A stretch of DNA of 9,755 nucleotides from an uncultured Bacteroidales bacterium (lineage in GTDB: Bacteria; Bacteroidota; Bacteroidia; Bacteroidales; UBA932). The position numbers were made by a program, and so were the translations under genes. The stretch's first letter is position 1. Every line of letters begins with the position of its first letter. Positions 1 to 6,659 of the stretch are shown here, piece by piece. The stretch is taken from positions 1 to 9,755 of the forward strand of contig ONFK01000086.1 in assembly GCA_900317065.1 (NCBI GenBank). The letters are read 5' to 3'. The notes under the pieces were generated by a model. That model had not been told where the DNA came from, did not search any database, and was given only the letters and a program-made list of their open reading frames with translations.

Positions 1-654
1 GGTGAAATCCTTGCCCCAGTTCTTGTCGGCGTAACCATAACAGTCCTCCGGACGGATGAAGTACTTCCTGCCGTTCCAAATGACTTCACCCTCGTACTCG
101 GTCTTCATGCCTTCCGCATGCCAGAACATCTCGAACGCCTCCGCGTGGCGGAAGACCTCGTCGGCACCGAACCCCACGTTGAATGCTGTGATCTTGTTAA
201 TCTTTAGGTTCCAGGACATCTCCCCGTCTTGGCACATCCACTCGGGATGTTCCGTAGACCCCTCGACTTTCACGTGGCCGTGCGTGCGGTCCTCCGTGAG
301 GAAACAGTCGTCCGCTTCCACGGCGAAGGGTACGCCCCATTCAACCTTTATTTGCTTCCAGCCCCAGAAACGGTGGAGCTGCGCGGCATCCTCGCCCCAT
401 GCGCCTGCCTTGACCATGAGGTAGGAGGGTTTCTTCGGCTTGCCGGGAATCTGCCCGAAAACGGGCTCGTCGCCTCCCAGAGCGGGATTGCAGAGGAAGA
501 ACTCAATGAAGAAGGGTTTGGCGGCACCCGTCTCGGCATCGTAGCCTGTGAAGGAGTGCCACCACCAATCGTACCCCTGGTGTGCCTGCGCCCCGAAGAG
601 CTGGCAGGCATCGCGTGCTATGTCGTGTTTGTTGAATCCGGTTCGTTTGGTCAT
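1..654 (-). CDS. Tocopherol cyclase-like protein, C-terminus cut by window edge
   Basis: The minus strand is open for 218 codons from the ATG at 654 to the window edge, so the C-terminal part is missing. The protein is rich in Trp, Phe and Gly. Near residues 29-37 it reads GYDWWWHSF, then FFIEFFLCNPALGGDEPVFGQ, YLMVKAGAWG, HPEWMCQDGEMSWNLKI, MFWHAEGMKT and finally YGYADKNWGKDF. From memory, these blocks match uncharacterised bacterial proteins assigned to the tocopherol cyclase-like family (PF14249), which adopt a lipocalin-like beta fold. The bacterial members have no established substrate, and tocopherol synthesis is not implied. No signal peptide is visible. The start overlaps the stop of the preceding small gene (ATGA at 654-651), so translation is probably coupled. 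Plus-strand frames across this stretch are open only because of codon bias and have no recognisable content. Confidence 0.75.
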   Translation of the reverse strand, partial: MTKRTGFNKHDIARDACQLFGAQAHQGYDWWWHSFTGYDAETGAAKPFFIEFFLCNPALGGDEPVFGQIPGKPKKPSYLMVKAGAWGEDAAQLHRFWGWKQIKVEWGVPFAVEADDCFLTEDRTHGHVKVEGSTEHPEWMCQDGEMSWNLKINKITAFNVGFGADEVFRHAEAFEMFWHAEGMKTEYEGEVIWNGRKYFIRPEDCYGYADKNWGKDFT

Positions 655-893
655 TTCAAACGGTCTCCGAGATTGTCTTCGATGAAGCTTATGACCTCGC
701 CTATCAGGTAGTCTATGTTGTCGAGGGCGTCTATCTCGAATCCGAGCCGATCGCCGGGTTCACCAGCCTTGTCACTTTCCGAAAGGAGCTCGTAGTTTCT
801 GTCCTCTTCGTTTTCCATGTCCACAAACTTGTCCTGCATCGCTTTGAGGGTTGCAAGGTAGGTGGCGATGGTTTCGATGTTTTCCTTTTTCAT
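651..893 (-). CDS. Small acidic hypothetical protein, 80 aa
   Basis: This 80-residue protein starts MKKENIETIATYLATL and ends FIEDNLGDRLK. It is strongly acidic, with a central run rich in Glu and Asp (DMENEEDRNYELLSESD), and looks mostly helical. I see no catalytic motif, membrane segment or signal peptide, and I do not recognise a family. I chose the ATG at 893 rather than the one at 929 because the longer start would lie inside the TATATTTG promoter box at 934-927. The gene is the first of a two-gene unit, and its TGA overlaps the ATG of the tocopherol cyclase-like gene. A role linked to that protein is inferred from the coupling alone. Confidence 0.65.
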   Translation of the reverse strand: MKKENIETIATYLATLKAMQDKFVDMENEEDRNYELLSESDKAGEPGDRLGFEIDALDNIDYLIGEVISFIEDNLGDRLK

Positions 894-926
894 GGCGTGT
901 CTACCGGTGTTATAAAGAATTGAATA

Positions 927-934
927 CAAATATA
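927..934 (-). promoter_or_regulatory. Bacteroidota-type -7 box for the minus-strand unit
   Basis: Read on the minus strand, 934-927 is TATATTTG, an exact match to the TAnnTTTG -7 element of Bacteroidota promoters. No clear TTTG is seen about 20 bases further upstream. The implied transcript start lies near 920, leaving a leader of about 27 bases before the ATG at 893. Confidence 0.5.
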
Positions 935-953
935 GTAAAAGGAAGGTATCAGC

Positions 954-984
954 TATGCGATAATTTTTCCTATTTTTATGTTCG
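954..984 (+). promoter_or_regulatory. Possible weak promoter for the plus-strand gene cluster
   Basis: In the 131-base divergent spacer (894-1024), TATGTTCG at 977-984 differs by one base from TAnnTTTG. TATG at 954-957 lies 19 bases upstream, where a TTTG would be expected. This would start transcription about 30 bases before the ATG at 1025. The match is imperfect. Nothing else is recognisable in the spacer. Confidence 0.25.
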
Positions 985-1024
985 TTTCGTGAAAGGTAAT
1001 CGGCTCACGCAAGTATATAGGGGT

Positions 1025-1705
1025 ATGAAATACTACGACATCATCCTTCAGAACGGCCACATCCTCATAGAGGCCGAGAACGGCGGCACGCTGCTCATTG
1101 ACACGGGCAGCCCCATGAGCTTCCACCGTGCAGGGTCCTTCGTCCTTGACGGCCAATCCTTCAGCGTTCCCACCTCCCTCATGGGTGTGGATGCGCAGTA
1201 CGTGTCCGACAATGTGGGCACGCGGGTGGACGGCCTCATTGGGATGAACGTCATCGGCCGTCTCGGCATGGCCGTGGACATCCCTTCGGGCAGGCTCACC
1301 TTCGGCGCATCCACGGAAGGGTGGAGCCGTATCCCCTCATCCTCCACCTTCGGAGTGGTAGGGATAGCGGTCACCGTAGGCGGCAGGGCCGCCAAAGTCG
1401 CTCTCGACACGGGCGCACCCATATCCTACATAGGACGAGAGTACACGGACGGATACCCCTCCGTTGGCACAGTGACCGACTTCTCCCCCTTCTCGGGGGC
1501 GGGCAGCTTTGAGGCCACCCTCCACGAGATACCCGTCACCGTGGGTGGCGAGCGGTACACCATGCGCCTCGGCGTCCCTCCCACGGACGTGGCCATGATG
1601 ATAAGCGGCTGCGGCCTTGACGGGGCCATAGGGTTGGAGCTGCTTGGACGGAAGGCCGTCCTCATAGCGGACGGAGGTGTTTGGCTCAAACCGCAAGACG
1701 CTTAG
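1025..1705 (+). CDS. Single-chain retropepsin-like aspartic protease with two DTG motifs
   Basis: This 226-residue protein has two aspartic protease half-sites. The first has LLIDTGSP (catalytic Asp26) followed by VDGLIGMNVIG around residues 68-78. The second has VALDTGAP (Asp128) followed by LDGAIGLELLG around residues 198-208. Each half therefore carries the DTG loop and the later hydrophobic-hydrophobic-Gly element of the retropepsin fold. Viral and most bacterial retropepsins have one DTG and dimerise, whereas eukaryotic pepsins carry two in about 330 residues. Here two short units of about 100 residues appear fused, giving a predicted intramolecular active site. No signal peptide or membrane segment is visible, so a cytoplasmic location is likely. 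The ATG at 1025 is chosen because the upstream in-frame extension overlaps the divergent promoter spacer and adds no fold. The next gene starts 4 bases after the stop. The substrate is unknown. Confidence 0.75.
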   Translation: MKYYDIILQNGHILIEAENGGTLLIDTGSPMSFHRAGSFVLDGQSFSVPTSLMGVDAQYVSDNVGTRVDGLIGMNVIGRLGMAVDIPSGRLTFGASTEGWSRIPSSSTFGVVGIAVTVGGRAAKVALDTGAPISYIGREYTDGYPSVGTVTDFSPFSGAGSFEATLHEIPVTVGGERYTMRLGVPPTDVAMMISGCGLDGAIGLELLGRKAVLIADGGVWLKPQDA

Positions 1706-1709
1706 AACC

Positions 1710-2657
1710 ATGAAACTTGACCATCTCACAGCTGACCTTATCGCCAACGGACCCGTTCCGCTGGACGACATGCTGAAGGATTCCGTGTACTACCCCGCCA
1801 GCAACGAGGACGGGACCCCAATCAAACTGTGCAACACCACGTGGAGGCGGCTCGGGGTGGACAGCTACGTCTACTGCGACTTTCTCCTCTCCGTGGAGGA
1901 CTTCCTCGCACAGGCACACACTATGCATGGCTACCACGTGCTCGGTCACCGTCTACTGGACCTATCCGAATACGTTCCGGAGGGCTGGAAGCTCGAGTGC
2001 GTACCCAAGTCGGTGGATGGCCGCAGGGGCGGATACCACGACACTTTCCTCGGTGGTGAGGGCCCCGAGCACAAGGCGTGCTGGGTGGTGTTCGAGCGTG
2101 ATGCGGTCAAGACCGAGATCCACGGCCCGGAGCGGCTTTCGGTCCTATACGTCTGCGGGGAGGGACTCGCCACGTTCCAGCAGCTGTACTGCAGCCGCCG
2201 CATAGCCCCGAAGATGATCTGCTTCATCCAGTGCTGGGGCTTCGCAGGGAACTGGACGGACTTCTCCGCCTGCGGTGCACCCTTCCACCTCACGCTGCGG
2301 AAGTACCGCGAGTGCGTGCCCGAGTGGCTCTGCTTCGGATACCATAACGAGGTTGCCGGCGCGGTGAGGCTGCGCAGCCTGGACAGCTTGGGGCTGCGCC
2401 AAGTCGGATACAGGAGCCGCAGGGTGGTGAGGGAGACGGAGGCATGCATGAGGGTGCGGAACAGCGGCTACACCGAAGCGGTCAAGTACTCCCACGGGGA
2501 GAGGTCCTACCTCGCCCTGAGCATATTCCCCCTGATGGAATACGCGGTGTACGACATAACCGGGGCCATGTCGGACCTTGGCGCTCTGCTGGACAGCATC
2601 ATCCTTCCGGCCCCGTCGCGCCACGCCGGCTACGGGATCTCCCTAGCGGCACGCTGA
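1710..2657 (+). CDS. Conserved cysteine-rich protein of unknown function, 315 aa
   Basis: The protein begins MKLDHLTADLIANGPVPLDD. It contains blocks such as SVYYPASNEDG, DSYVYCDFLLS, HGPERLSVLYVCGEG and NWTDFSACGAPFHL. From memory these resemble uncharacterised proteins of Bacteroidota and some other bacteria that share a YYPxSxxDG start, a YVYCDY-like segment and an HGPxRFSLLY(I/L)C segment. I know no function for them. It has 12 Cys but no ordered CxxC pairs, so zinc binding is not clearly indicated. No signal peptide or convincing transmembrane helix is seen. I chose the ATG at 1710, 4 bases after the protease stop, over an in-frame ATG at 1677 inside the protease gene. Tight spacing on both sides (4 bases before, 16 after) suggests one transcript with the protease and the HD gene. 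Confidence 0.7.
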   Translation: MKLDHLTADLIANGPVPLDDMLKDSVYYPASNEDGTPIKLCNTTWRRLGVDSYVYCDFLLSVEDFLAQAHTMHGYHVLGHRLLDLSEYVPEGWKLECVPKSVDGRRGGYHDTFLGGEGPEHKACWVVFERDAVKTEIHGPERLSVLYVCGEGLATFQQLYCSRRIAPKMICFIQCWGFAGNWTDFSACGAPFHLTLRKYRECVPEWLCFGYHNEVAGAVRLRSLDSLGLRQVGYRSRRVVRETEACMRVRNSGYTEAVKYSHGERSYLALSIFPLMEYAVYDITGAMSDLGALLDSIILPAPSRHAGYGISLAAR

Positions 2658-2673
2658 TATATTGGAAGACACT

Positions 2674-3163
2674 ATGATACAGACGCATATGAATGACGTA
2701 AAGGAAAGGATCATCGCGATACTCCGCGCCACAGGGCGCCCCGGCATCGAGGCGGTGATAGGGTATCTCGAGAACTCGAGTTATTTCAAGCGTGGCTGCT
2801 ACGGCCACCACAAGGAGTACGGTGGCCTCGCGAAGCACTCCCTTGAGGTTTATGAACACATGCTAGCCCATGCTGGCGGATTGCCTGCCGACAGCATCGC
2901 CATCGCTGGGCTGTTCCACGACCTCGGGAAGACAGCAAGGCGTGACGGTCGCGGCCACGGGCAGCGAAGCGTCGACATCCTGGAGCGGCTCGGCTTCGAG
3001 ACGGCACCACGACAAGTCCTTGGATTTCATAACCTGTCCGCTCAGGCGCGCTCTTTCCCTTGGTGACATGAGCAGTACCGGCGCCTGGAAGCGCGCCCAT
3101 CCCGAGCTTTGCCACCATCGTCGCAATCACAGAAAAGTCTCCGATCATCATGACATCAAGTAA
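2674..3163 (+). pseudogene. HD-domain phosphohydrolase, probably frameshifted
   Basis: From the ATG at 2674 the frame encodes an HD-superfamily metal-dependent phosphohydrolase. GGLAKHSLEVYEHM gives the first metal His, LFHDLGK the HD pair, and GHGQRSVDILERLG a further conserved His. This frame ends at 3066 with a tail (NLSAQARSFPW) that does not fit the family. In the frame shifted by +1, starting near 3000 and running to the stop at 3161-3163, the protein reads RRHHDKSLDFITCPLRRALS and then LGDMSSTGAWKRAH. That looks like the expected C-terminal half with its late His-His and Asp. A net +1 or -2 base change near 3000 would join them, and a few residues also seem to be missing. No slippery sequence is apparent, so programmed frameshifting is unlikely; mutation or a sequencing error fits better. 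The nucleotide substrate is unknown. A TTG start at 2662 is possible but less likely. Confidence 0.6.
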
Positions 3164-4385
3164 CTTCAAAGGAATCATCTTCAACTCCAACACCGTCCGC
3201 GCGCTCCGTGGGCCTCTCGGTGCTGCCATCCGGGAGCGCCGCATCCGCACAGCCGTGGTCTCGAACCACGGAAGGACCGAGGTGATCGAGGCCCTCGGGA
3301 GGGAGGGAATAGCCGTCGACGTGGTCGTTGGCGGGTTCGACCTGAACCGATGGGGCAACTATCGCAAACCCATGCCCGACCTCATGTTCGTGGCCCTGGC
3401 GAAACTGAACCTCGAGCCGTCGGAAGTGGTGTGCGTCTCCGACTGCCCGCGCGATGACCGTGCCGCTGCCGGGGCAGGCATCGCCACGGTGCCCTTCAGC
3501 CCTGAAGATATGGATGCCCTGGTGCAACGGCTAGGAGAGAACCCTCCAGCGGTTCCGCCGCGCGACTTTTCCGGCATCGAAGCGCCTGTGGACGGCCTTA
3601 TGGGCCTGGTGGTGGGGGATACGGTAGGGTGCCGCTACGAGCACCACCGCACGAAGGACTTCAACTTTCCGCTGTTCCCCGCGGGCTCGCATCCCACGGA
3701 CGATACCATAGGCGCGCTGTCCATAGCCCGCTGGCTGATGGGCGACCGCACCAGGGAGAAGCTCGTGCAGAGTATGGTCCAGCTATGCAACAGCTATCCC
3801 CGCGCCGGGTACAGCCACCGCTTCAAGGGATGGCTGCGGAGCGTGGAGCACCTCCCTTACGGCGGCAACACCAACGGCAGCGCGATGCGTGTCGGCGCCT
3901 GTGGATGGGCTGCGAAGAGCCTGGAAGAGGCGCTCGACCTTGCCAGGCTAACTGCTGAGGTGAGCCACAACTCCGACGAGGGGGTGCGCGGAGCACAGGC
4001 CGTTGCCGTTGGGATCTTCCTCGCTCGCACTGGGCACTCCAAGGATGAAGTCCGCCGCCATGTAGAGACCACTTGGGGCTATGACTTCTCCACTCCCGTA
4101 GAGGAGATCCGCCGCACAGCCGACCACAGCTACAACTGCGACGTGTCCATCCCCCAGGCGTTCTGCTGCTGGCTCCAGTCCGGCACGTACGAGGAGGCCG
4201 TCCGCAACGCCGTGTCCCTTGCCACAGATGCGGATACCATAGCCGCCATCGCCGGGGCCCTCTCGGCGGCGACCCCCGGCATGGAGATCCCCCGCCCCTG
4301 GGCGGAGAAGGTCTTCAACATGCTTAAGCCCGACCTCAAGGAGATACTGGTGGATTTCAATGATTATTTGCTGACTTTGAAATAA
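3150..4385 (+). CDS. Fusion of a degenerate HAD domain and an ADP-ribosylglycohydrolase
   Basis: This 411-residue protein has two parts. Residues 1-125 are HAD-like: Ser38 in AVVSN (motif II), Lys73 in YRKPMPD (motif III) and Asp98 with Asp102/Asp103 in VCVSDCPRDD (motif IV). Motif I reads IIFNSNTV, so Asn12 replaces the nucleophilic Asp and no cap domain follows; phosphatase activity is unlikely. Residues 148-400 form an ADP-ribosylglycohydrolase of the DraG/ARH type: GLVVGDTVG, TRTKDF-like HHRTKDFNF, metal-binding TDDT at 183-186, GNTNGSAMR at 239-247, and D360-A-D362-T. These enzymes use two Mg ions to cleave ADP-ribose from proteins or small molecules. The usual GGDxDT is ATDADT here, keeping both Asp but losing the two Gly. 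The start overlaps the extended HD frame by 14 bases, and the PfkB gene begins 7 bases after the stop. A partnership in ADP-ribose or nucleoside salvage is inferred from the neighbours. Confidence 0.8.
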   Translation: MTSSNFKGIIFNSNTVRALRGPLGAAIRERRIRTAVVSNHGRTEVIEALGREGIAVDVVVGGFDLNRWGNYRKPMPDLMFVALAKLNLEPSEVVCVSDCPRDDRAAAGAGIATVPFSPEDMDALVQRLGENPPAVPPRDFSGIEAPVDGLMGLVVGDTVGCRYEHHRTKDFNFPLFPAGSHPTDDTIGALSIARWLMGDRTREKLVQSMVQLCNSYPRAGYSHRFKGWLRSVEHLPYGGNTNGSAMRVGACGWAAKSLEEALDLARLTAEVSHNSDEGVRGAQAVAVGIFLARTGHSKDEVRRHVETTWGYDFSTPVEEIRRTADHSYNCDVSIPQAFCCWLQSGTYEEAVRNAVSLATDADTIAAIAGALSAATPGMEIPRPWAEKVFNMLKPDLKEILVDFNDYLLTLK

Positions 4386-4392
4386 CACTGGT

Positions 4393-4808
4393 ATGAAGAA
4401 AACCGTCATAGGATCGGGAATCTACATGCTCGATACAATTCTGGAGAGGCAATACCCCGCCTGGCCGGCCTTGAGGCCATTCGAAGACCGTACCGTGGTG
4501 GTTGAGGTGGGAGGCACCTGCGGCAATGTGATGTGCATGCTGGCGTGGATGGGCTGGGATTCCCGCCCCCAGGCAAGCCTGGACGACTCGCCGGAAGGGC
4601 TCCAGAGGGCCTTCGCTGGAGCTTACGAGGGGCGGTGGACTGGACTACCGCCACATTCATCAATATGCTATTCAGGAACGGTTTTAAGGACATCGCGAGC
4701 CTCGATGCTGTTGATGCCCGGAAGGCCCTCGTGGAGGCGCAGGCCGTTGCCGCGAAGAGTGTGGGGTATATGTCCAGCAAGGGGATGATACATGAAGCAT
4801 TGGAATAA
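4393..4808 (+). pseudogene. PfkB-family sugar kinase remnant with internal deletion
   Basis: The first 70 codons (MKKTVIGSGIYMLDTILERQ onward) match the N-terminus of a PfkB/ribokinase-family kinase, including the substrate-binding GGTCGNV at residues 40-46. After about base 4602 this frame loses all family character. From about 4605 a different frame gives EGLRWSLRG and DWTTATFINMLF and ends at the stop 4806-4808. This is the kinase C-terminus around the catalytic Asp, where the family consensus is GAGD; GAVD here loses a Gly of the anion hole. Together only about 138 residues remain of the usual 300 or so, so most of the middle domain is gone and the frame is shifted. Similar GA-rich words at 4594-4601 (GAAGGGCT) and 4605-4612 (GAGGGCCT) flank the lesion. 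The product cannot be an active kinase. Confidence 0.75.
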
Positions 4809-4830
4809 GAACATCTTTTTTGTATATTTA
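4799..4830 (+). promoter_or_regulatory. Candidate Bacteroidota promoter of the restriction-modification operon
   Basis: ATTG at 4799-4802, 20 bases, then TATATTTA at 4823-4830 fits the TTTG-N(19-21)-TAnnTTTG layout with one mismatch in each box. Transcription would begin near 4837, about 28 bases before the methyltransferase ATG. The upstream box lies in the last codons of the kinase remnant. Confidence 0.4.
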
Positions 4831-4834
4831 CAAA
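4819..4834. repeat. Inverted repeat overlapping the operon promoter
   Basis: TTTGTA-TATT-TACAAA is a perfect 6-base dyad with a 4-base spacer, centred on the candidate -7 box at 4823-4830. It could be an operator through which the operon is regulated. It is short and AT-rich, so chance is a real alternative, and no separate controller gene is present. Confidence 0.3.
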
Positions 4835-4864
4835 CTGATTTTATGCAGGAGATATTGTTTTGAT

Positions 4865-6649
4865 ATGGCAAGTATAGTTGCAGAACAACAAGACCTTTTT
4901 TTTGAGTTTGATTTTGATCAGGCTGCCCTCGCGCCCGAGACGGATAAGACTTTGCAACAATGTAAGAAGGATATATTTCTGATTGGTTGCTTCAGAACAG
5001 ATCAGAAGCAGCAGCTGGAATGGATCCGAGTCAAGGTAGATGAGCAAACCTGCGGAAAGTATAATGTCCGGCTCGGAAAAGGGAGGAATGGATGGATTAA
5101 CAAAGAGAATCCCAGGATTGCCAACCCGGATTATGTTATTCTTTATGAATTCGGGAATGAGAAGGTCGTTTATTGCTATAAGGCCGGTGGTAGTTCCGTA
5201 TACACAGAAGAGGAGATGAGGCAGTCGGGATATGTCGATCCTAAAGGCGACTATCTTGTATATAAGTTGCTTTATGAATGCTCTTTCCCGGAAGTAGATG
5301 TTTCAAAGATACTGGCATTGTATAGAGAAAGGACTACGTGGATTGATGGTAAGCCCATATATTTGACCGGCCGCGAGATTATCGCGGCTCAACGGCCACA
5401 AGTCAAGGAGAAGAAGAGACAACGCGATTCTTCTGGGTCTGTTTTTGATGACTCTCCCATTATGCTTGACGAGGTTATAAAGGGGATAAGCTACGACTTC
5501 CATTACCCTGATCATGCCTTAACCTCTATTGATTTGTTCTCTGGTTGTGGCGGCTTGACCAAGGGTTTTTCCATGGCGGGAATACGTTCAATTTTTGCTT
5601 CAGACATTGATGAAAACTGCGAGAAGACTTTCTGTAGGAATTTCCCCGGAGTGCCTTTTCTTTGCAAGGACATTACTCTCATTACGAAGGAAGAGGTAGA
5701 TGAACTAATCAAAGGAGAAGTACCGGATATTATTATCGGCGGACCACCTTGCCAAGGCTTCAGCCTCGCAAATAAAAGAAGGAACAAAGTTGCCGATGAT
5801 CCGAGAAACCGCTTGTTCTTCGGCTTTGTTAAGTTCATCAACTGGTATTCTCCTAGAGTCTTCGTTATGGAGAATGTCAAGGGACTATTATCAATGAAAG
5901 ACGGGGAAGTGCTGAATACCATTCTCGACGAATTCCGTCATGCTGGGGACTTTGGTGGTTACGACGTTGAATATAAGGTCTTGCTCGCTTCCGATTATGG
6001 GGTACCTCAGAACAGGGAACGAGTTATCATTATTGGTACTCGTAAGGATTTGCATTTAACACCCCGCTTCCCTGAACCGGCACAGCTGGACCATAAGATA
6101 ACCGTGGATGAGGCCATTTCTGATCTGCCGCAAATTGAGGCATGCCAGGGGGCAGAGGTTATGGAGTATCCAAGAGATCCTCAAAATGAGTATCAGGAAC
6201 TTATGAGGGCGAACATGAAGTATGTAACGAATCATGTGGCAATGCACCATACGCCCAGATTAATCGCACGATTCAAGGCCATTAAACCTGGGCAATCTCT
6301 GGTTGATGTATGGGAAACTCATGGTGCGGTCAAACGCGGAGCGCCCGATGAAAAGTCGAGTATTAAGTTCCATCAGAATAACCAGCGGTTATTTGGTAAT
6401 CAGCCAGCTCCAACTATAGCTGCATCGTTCCAATCAAATTTCATACATCCACATCTGAATCGCAATTTCACGGCTCGGGAAGGCGCTAGATTACAGTCTT
6501 TTCCCGATGACTTCATCTTTGAAGGAATGAGAACAAAAATGAGTTGGGAAAAAGGCTTGAGCCAGTATCAGCAGATTGGTAATGCGGTTCCGGTATTGCT
6601 GGCGAAAGCAATAGGAGACTGTGTTATTAACATCTTGAATGACAATTAA
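4865..6649 (+). CDS. Type II C5-cytosine DNA methyltransferase with long N-terminal extension
   Basis: This 594-residue enzyme transfers a methyl group from S-adenosylmethionine to cytosine C5 and would protect host DNA from the adjacent nuclease. The motifs are in canonical order: motif I DLFSGCGG (from Asp223), motif IV GGPPCQGFS with catalytic Cys296, motif VI ENV at 336-338, motif VIII QNRER at 382-386, motif IX REGARLQSFP from Arg538, and motif X IGNAVP near 571-576. The stretch of about 150 residues between VIII and IX is the target-recognition domain. The first 215 or so residues are an extra domain, not part of the catalytic fold, with IFLIGCFRTDQ and YNVRLGKGRNGW. The ATG at 4865 is preferred because AGGAGA at 4847-4852 lies upstream and the alternative start at 4820 falls inside the promoter. 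Base composition is far lower in GC than the genes to its left, suggesting acquisition. The endonuclease gene follows after 10 bases. Confidence 0.93.
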   Translation: MASIVAEQQDLFFEFDFDQAALAPETDKTLQQCKKDIFLIGCFRTDQKQQLEWIRVKVDEQTCGKYNVRLGKGRNGWINKENPRIANPDYVILYEFGNEKVVYCYKAGGSSVYTEEEMRQSGYVDPKGDYLVYKLLYECSFPEVDVSKILALYRERTTWIDGKPIYLTGREIIAAQRPQVKEKKRQRDSSGSVFDDSPIMLDEVIKGISYDFHYPDHALTSIDLFSGCGGLTKGFSMAGIRSIFASDIDENCEKTFCRNFPGVPFLCKDITLITKEEVDELIKGEVPDIIIGGPPCQGFSLANKRRNKVADDPRNRLFFGFVKFINWYSPRVFVMENVKGLLSMKDGEVLNTILDEFRHAGDFGGYDVEYKVLLASDYGVPQNRERVIIIGTRKDLHLTPRFPEPAQLDHKITVDEAISDLPQIEACQGAEVMEYPRDPQNEYQELMRANMKYVTNHVAMHHTPRLIARFKAIKPGQSLVDVWETHGAVKRGAPDEKSSIKFHQNNQRLFGNQPAPTIAASFQSNFIHPHLNRNFTAREGARLQSFPDDFIFEGMRTKMSWEKGLSQYQQIGNAVPVLLAKAIGDCVINILNDN

Positions 6650-6659
6650 ACTTTTTATA

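Noticed and set aside
56..711. Long plus-strand open frames opposite the left-edge gene (56-424 and 229-711).
   Set aside because: They are shadows of the minus-strand tocopherol cyclase-like gene in GC-rich DNA, have no recognisable motifs, and one runs into the small acidic gene.
1337..2624. Minus-strand open frames across the protease and unknown genes.
   Set aside because: Their proteins are low in complexity and rich in Arg, Ser and Pro. The plus-strand frames carry real motifs and tight operon spacing.
2766..2779. Palindromic pair CTCGAG-AA-CTCGAG as a regulatory site.
   Set aside because: It lies within the coding sequence of the HD gene (codons for a Leu-Glu-Asn-Ser stretch) far from any promoter, so it is probably incidental.
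2990..3070. Programmed ribosomal frameshift in the HD gene.
   Set aside because: No slippery heptamer or +1 shift site with a downstream stem is visible, and residues also seem to be missing at the shift, which fits mutation or sequence error better.
1025..4385. Prophage or phage origin for the left block.
   Set aside because: No structural, packaging, replication or integrase genes are present. The recognisable families are ordinary cellular enzymes.
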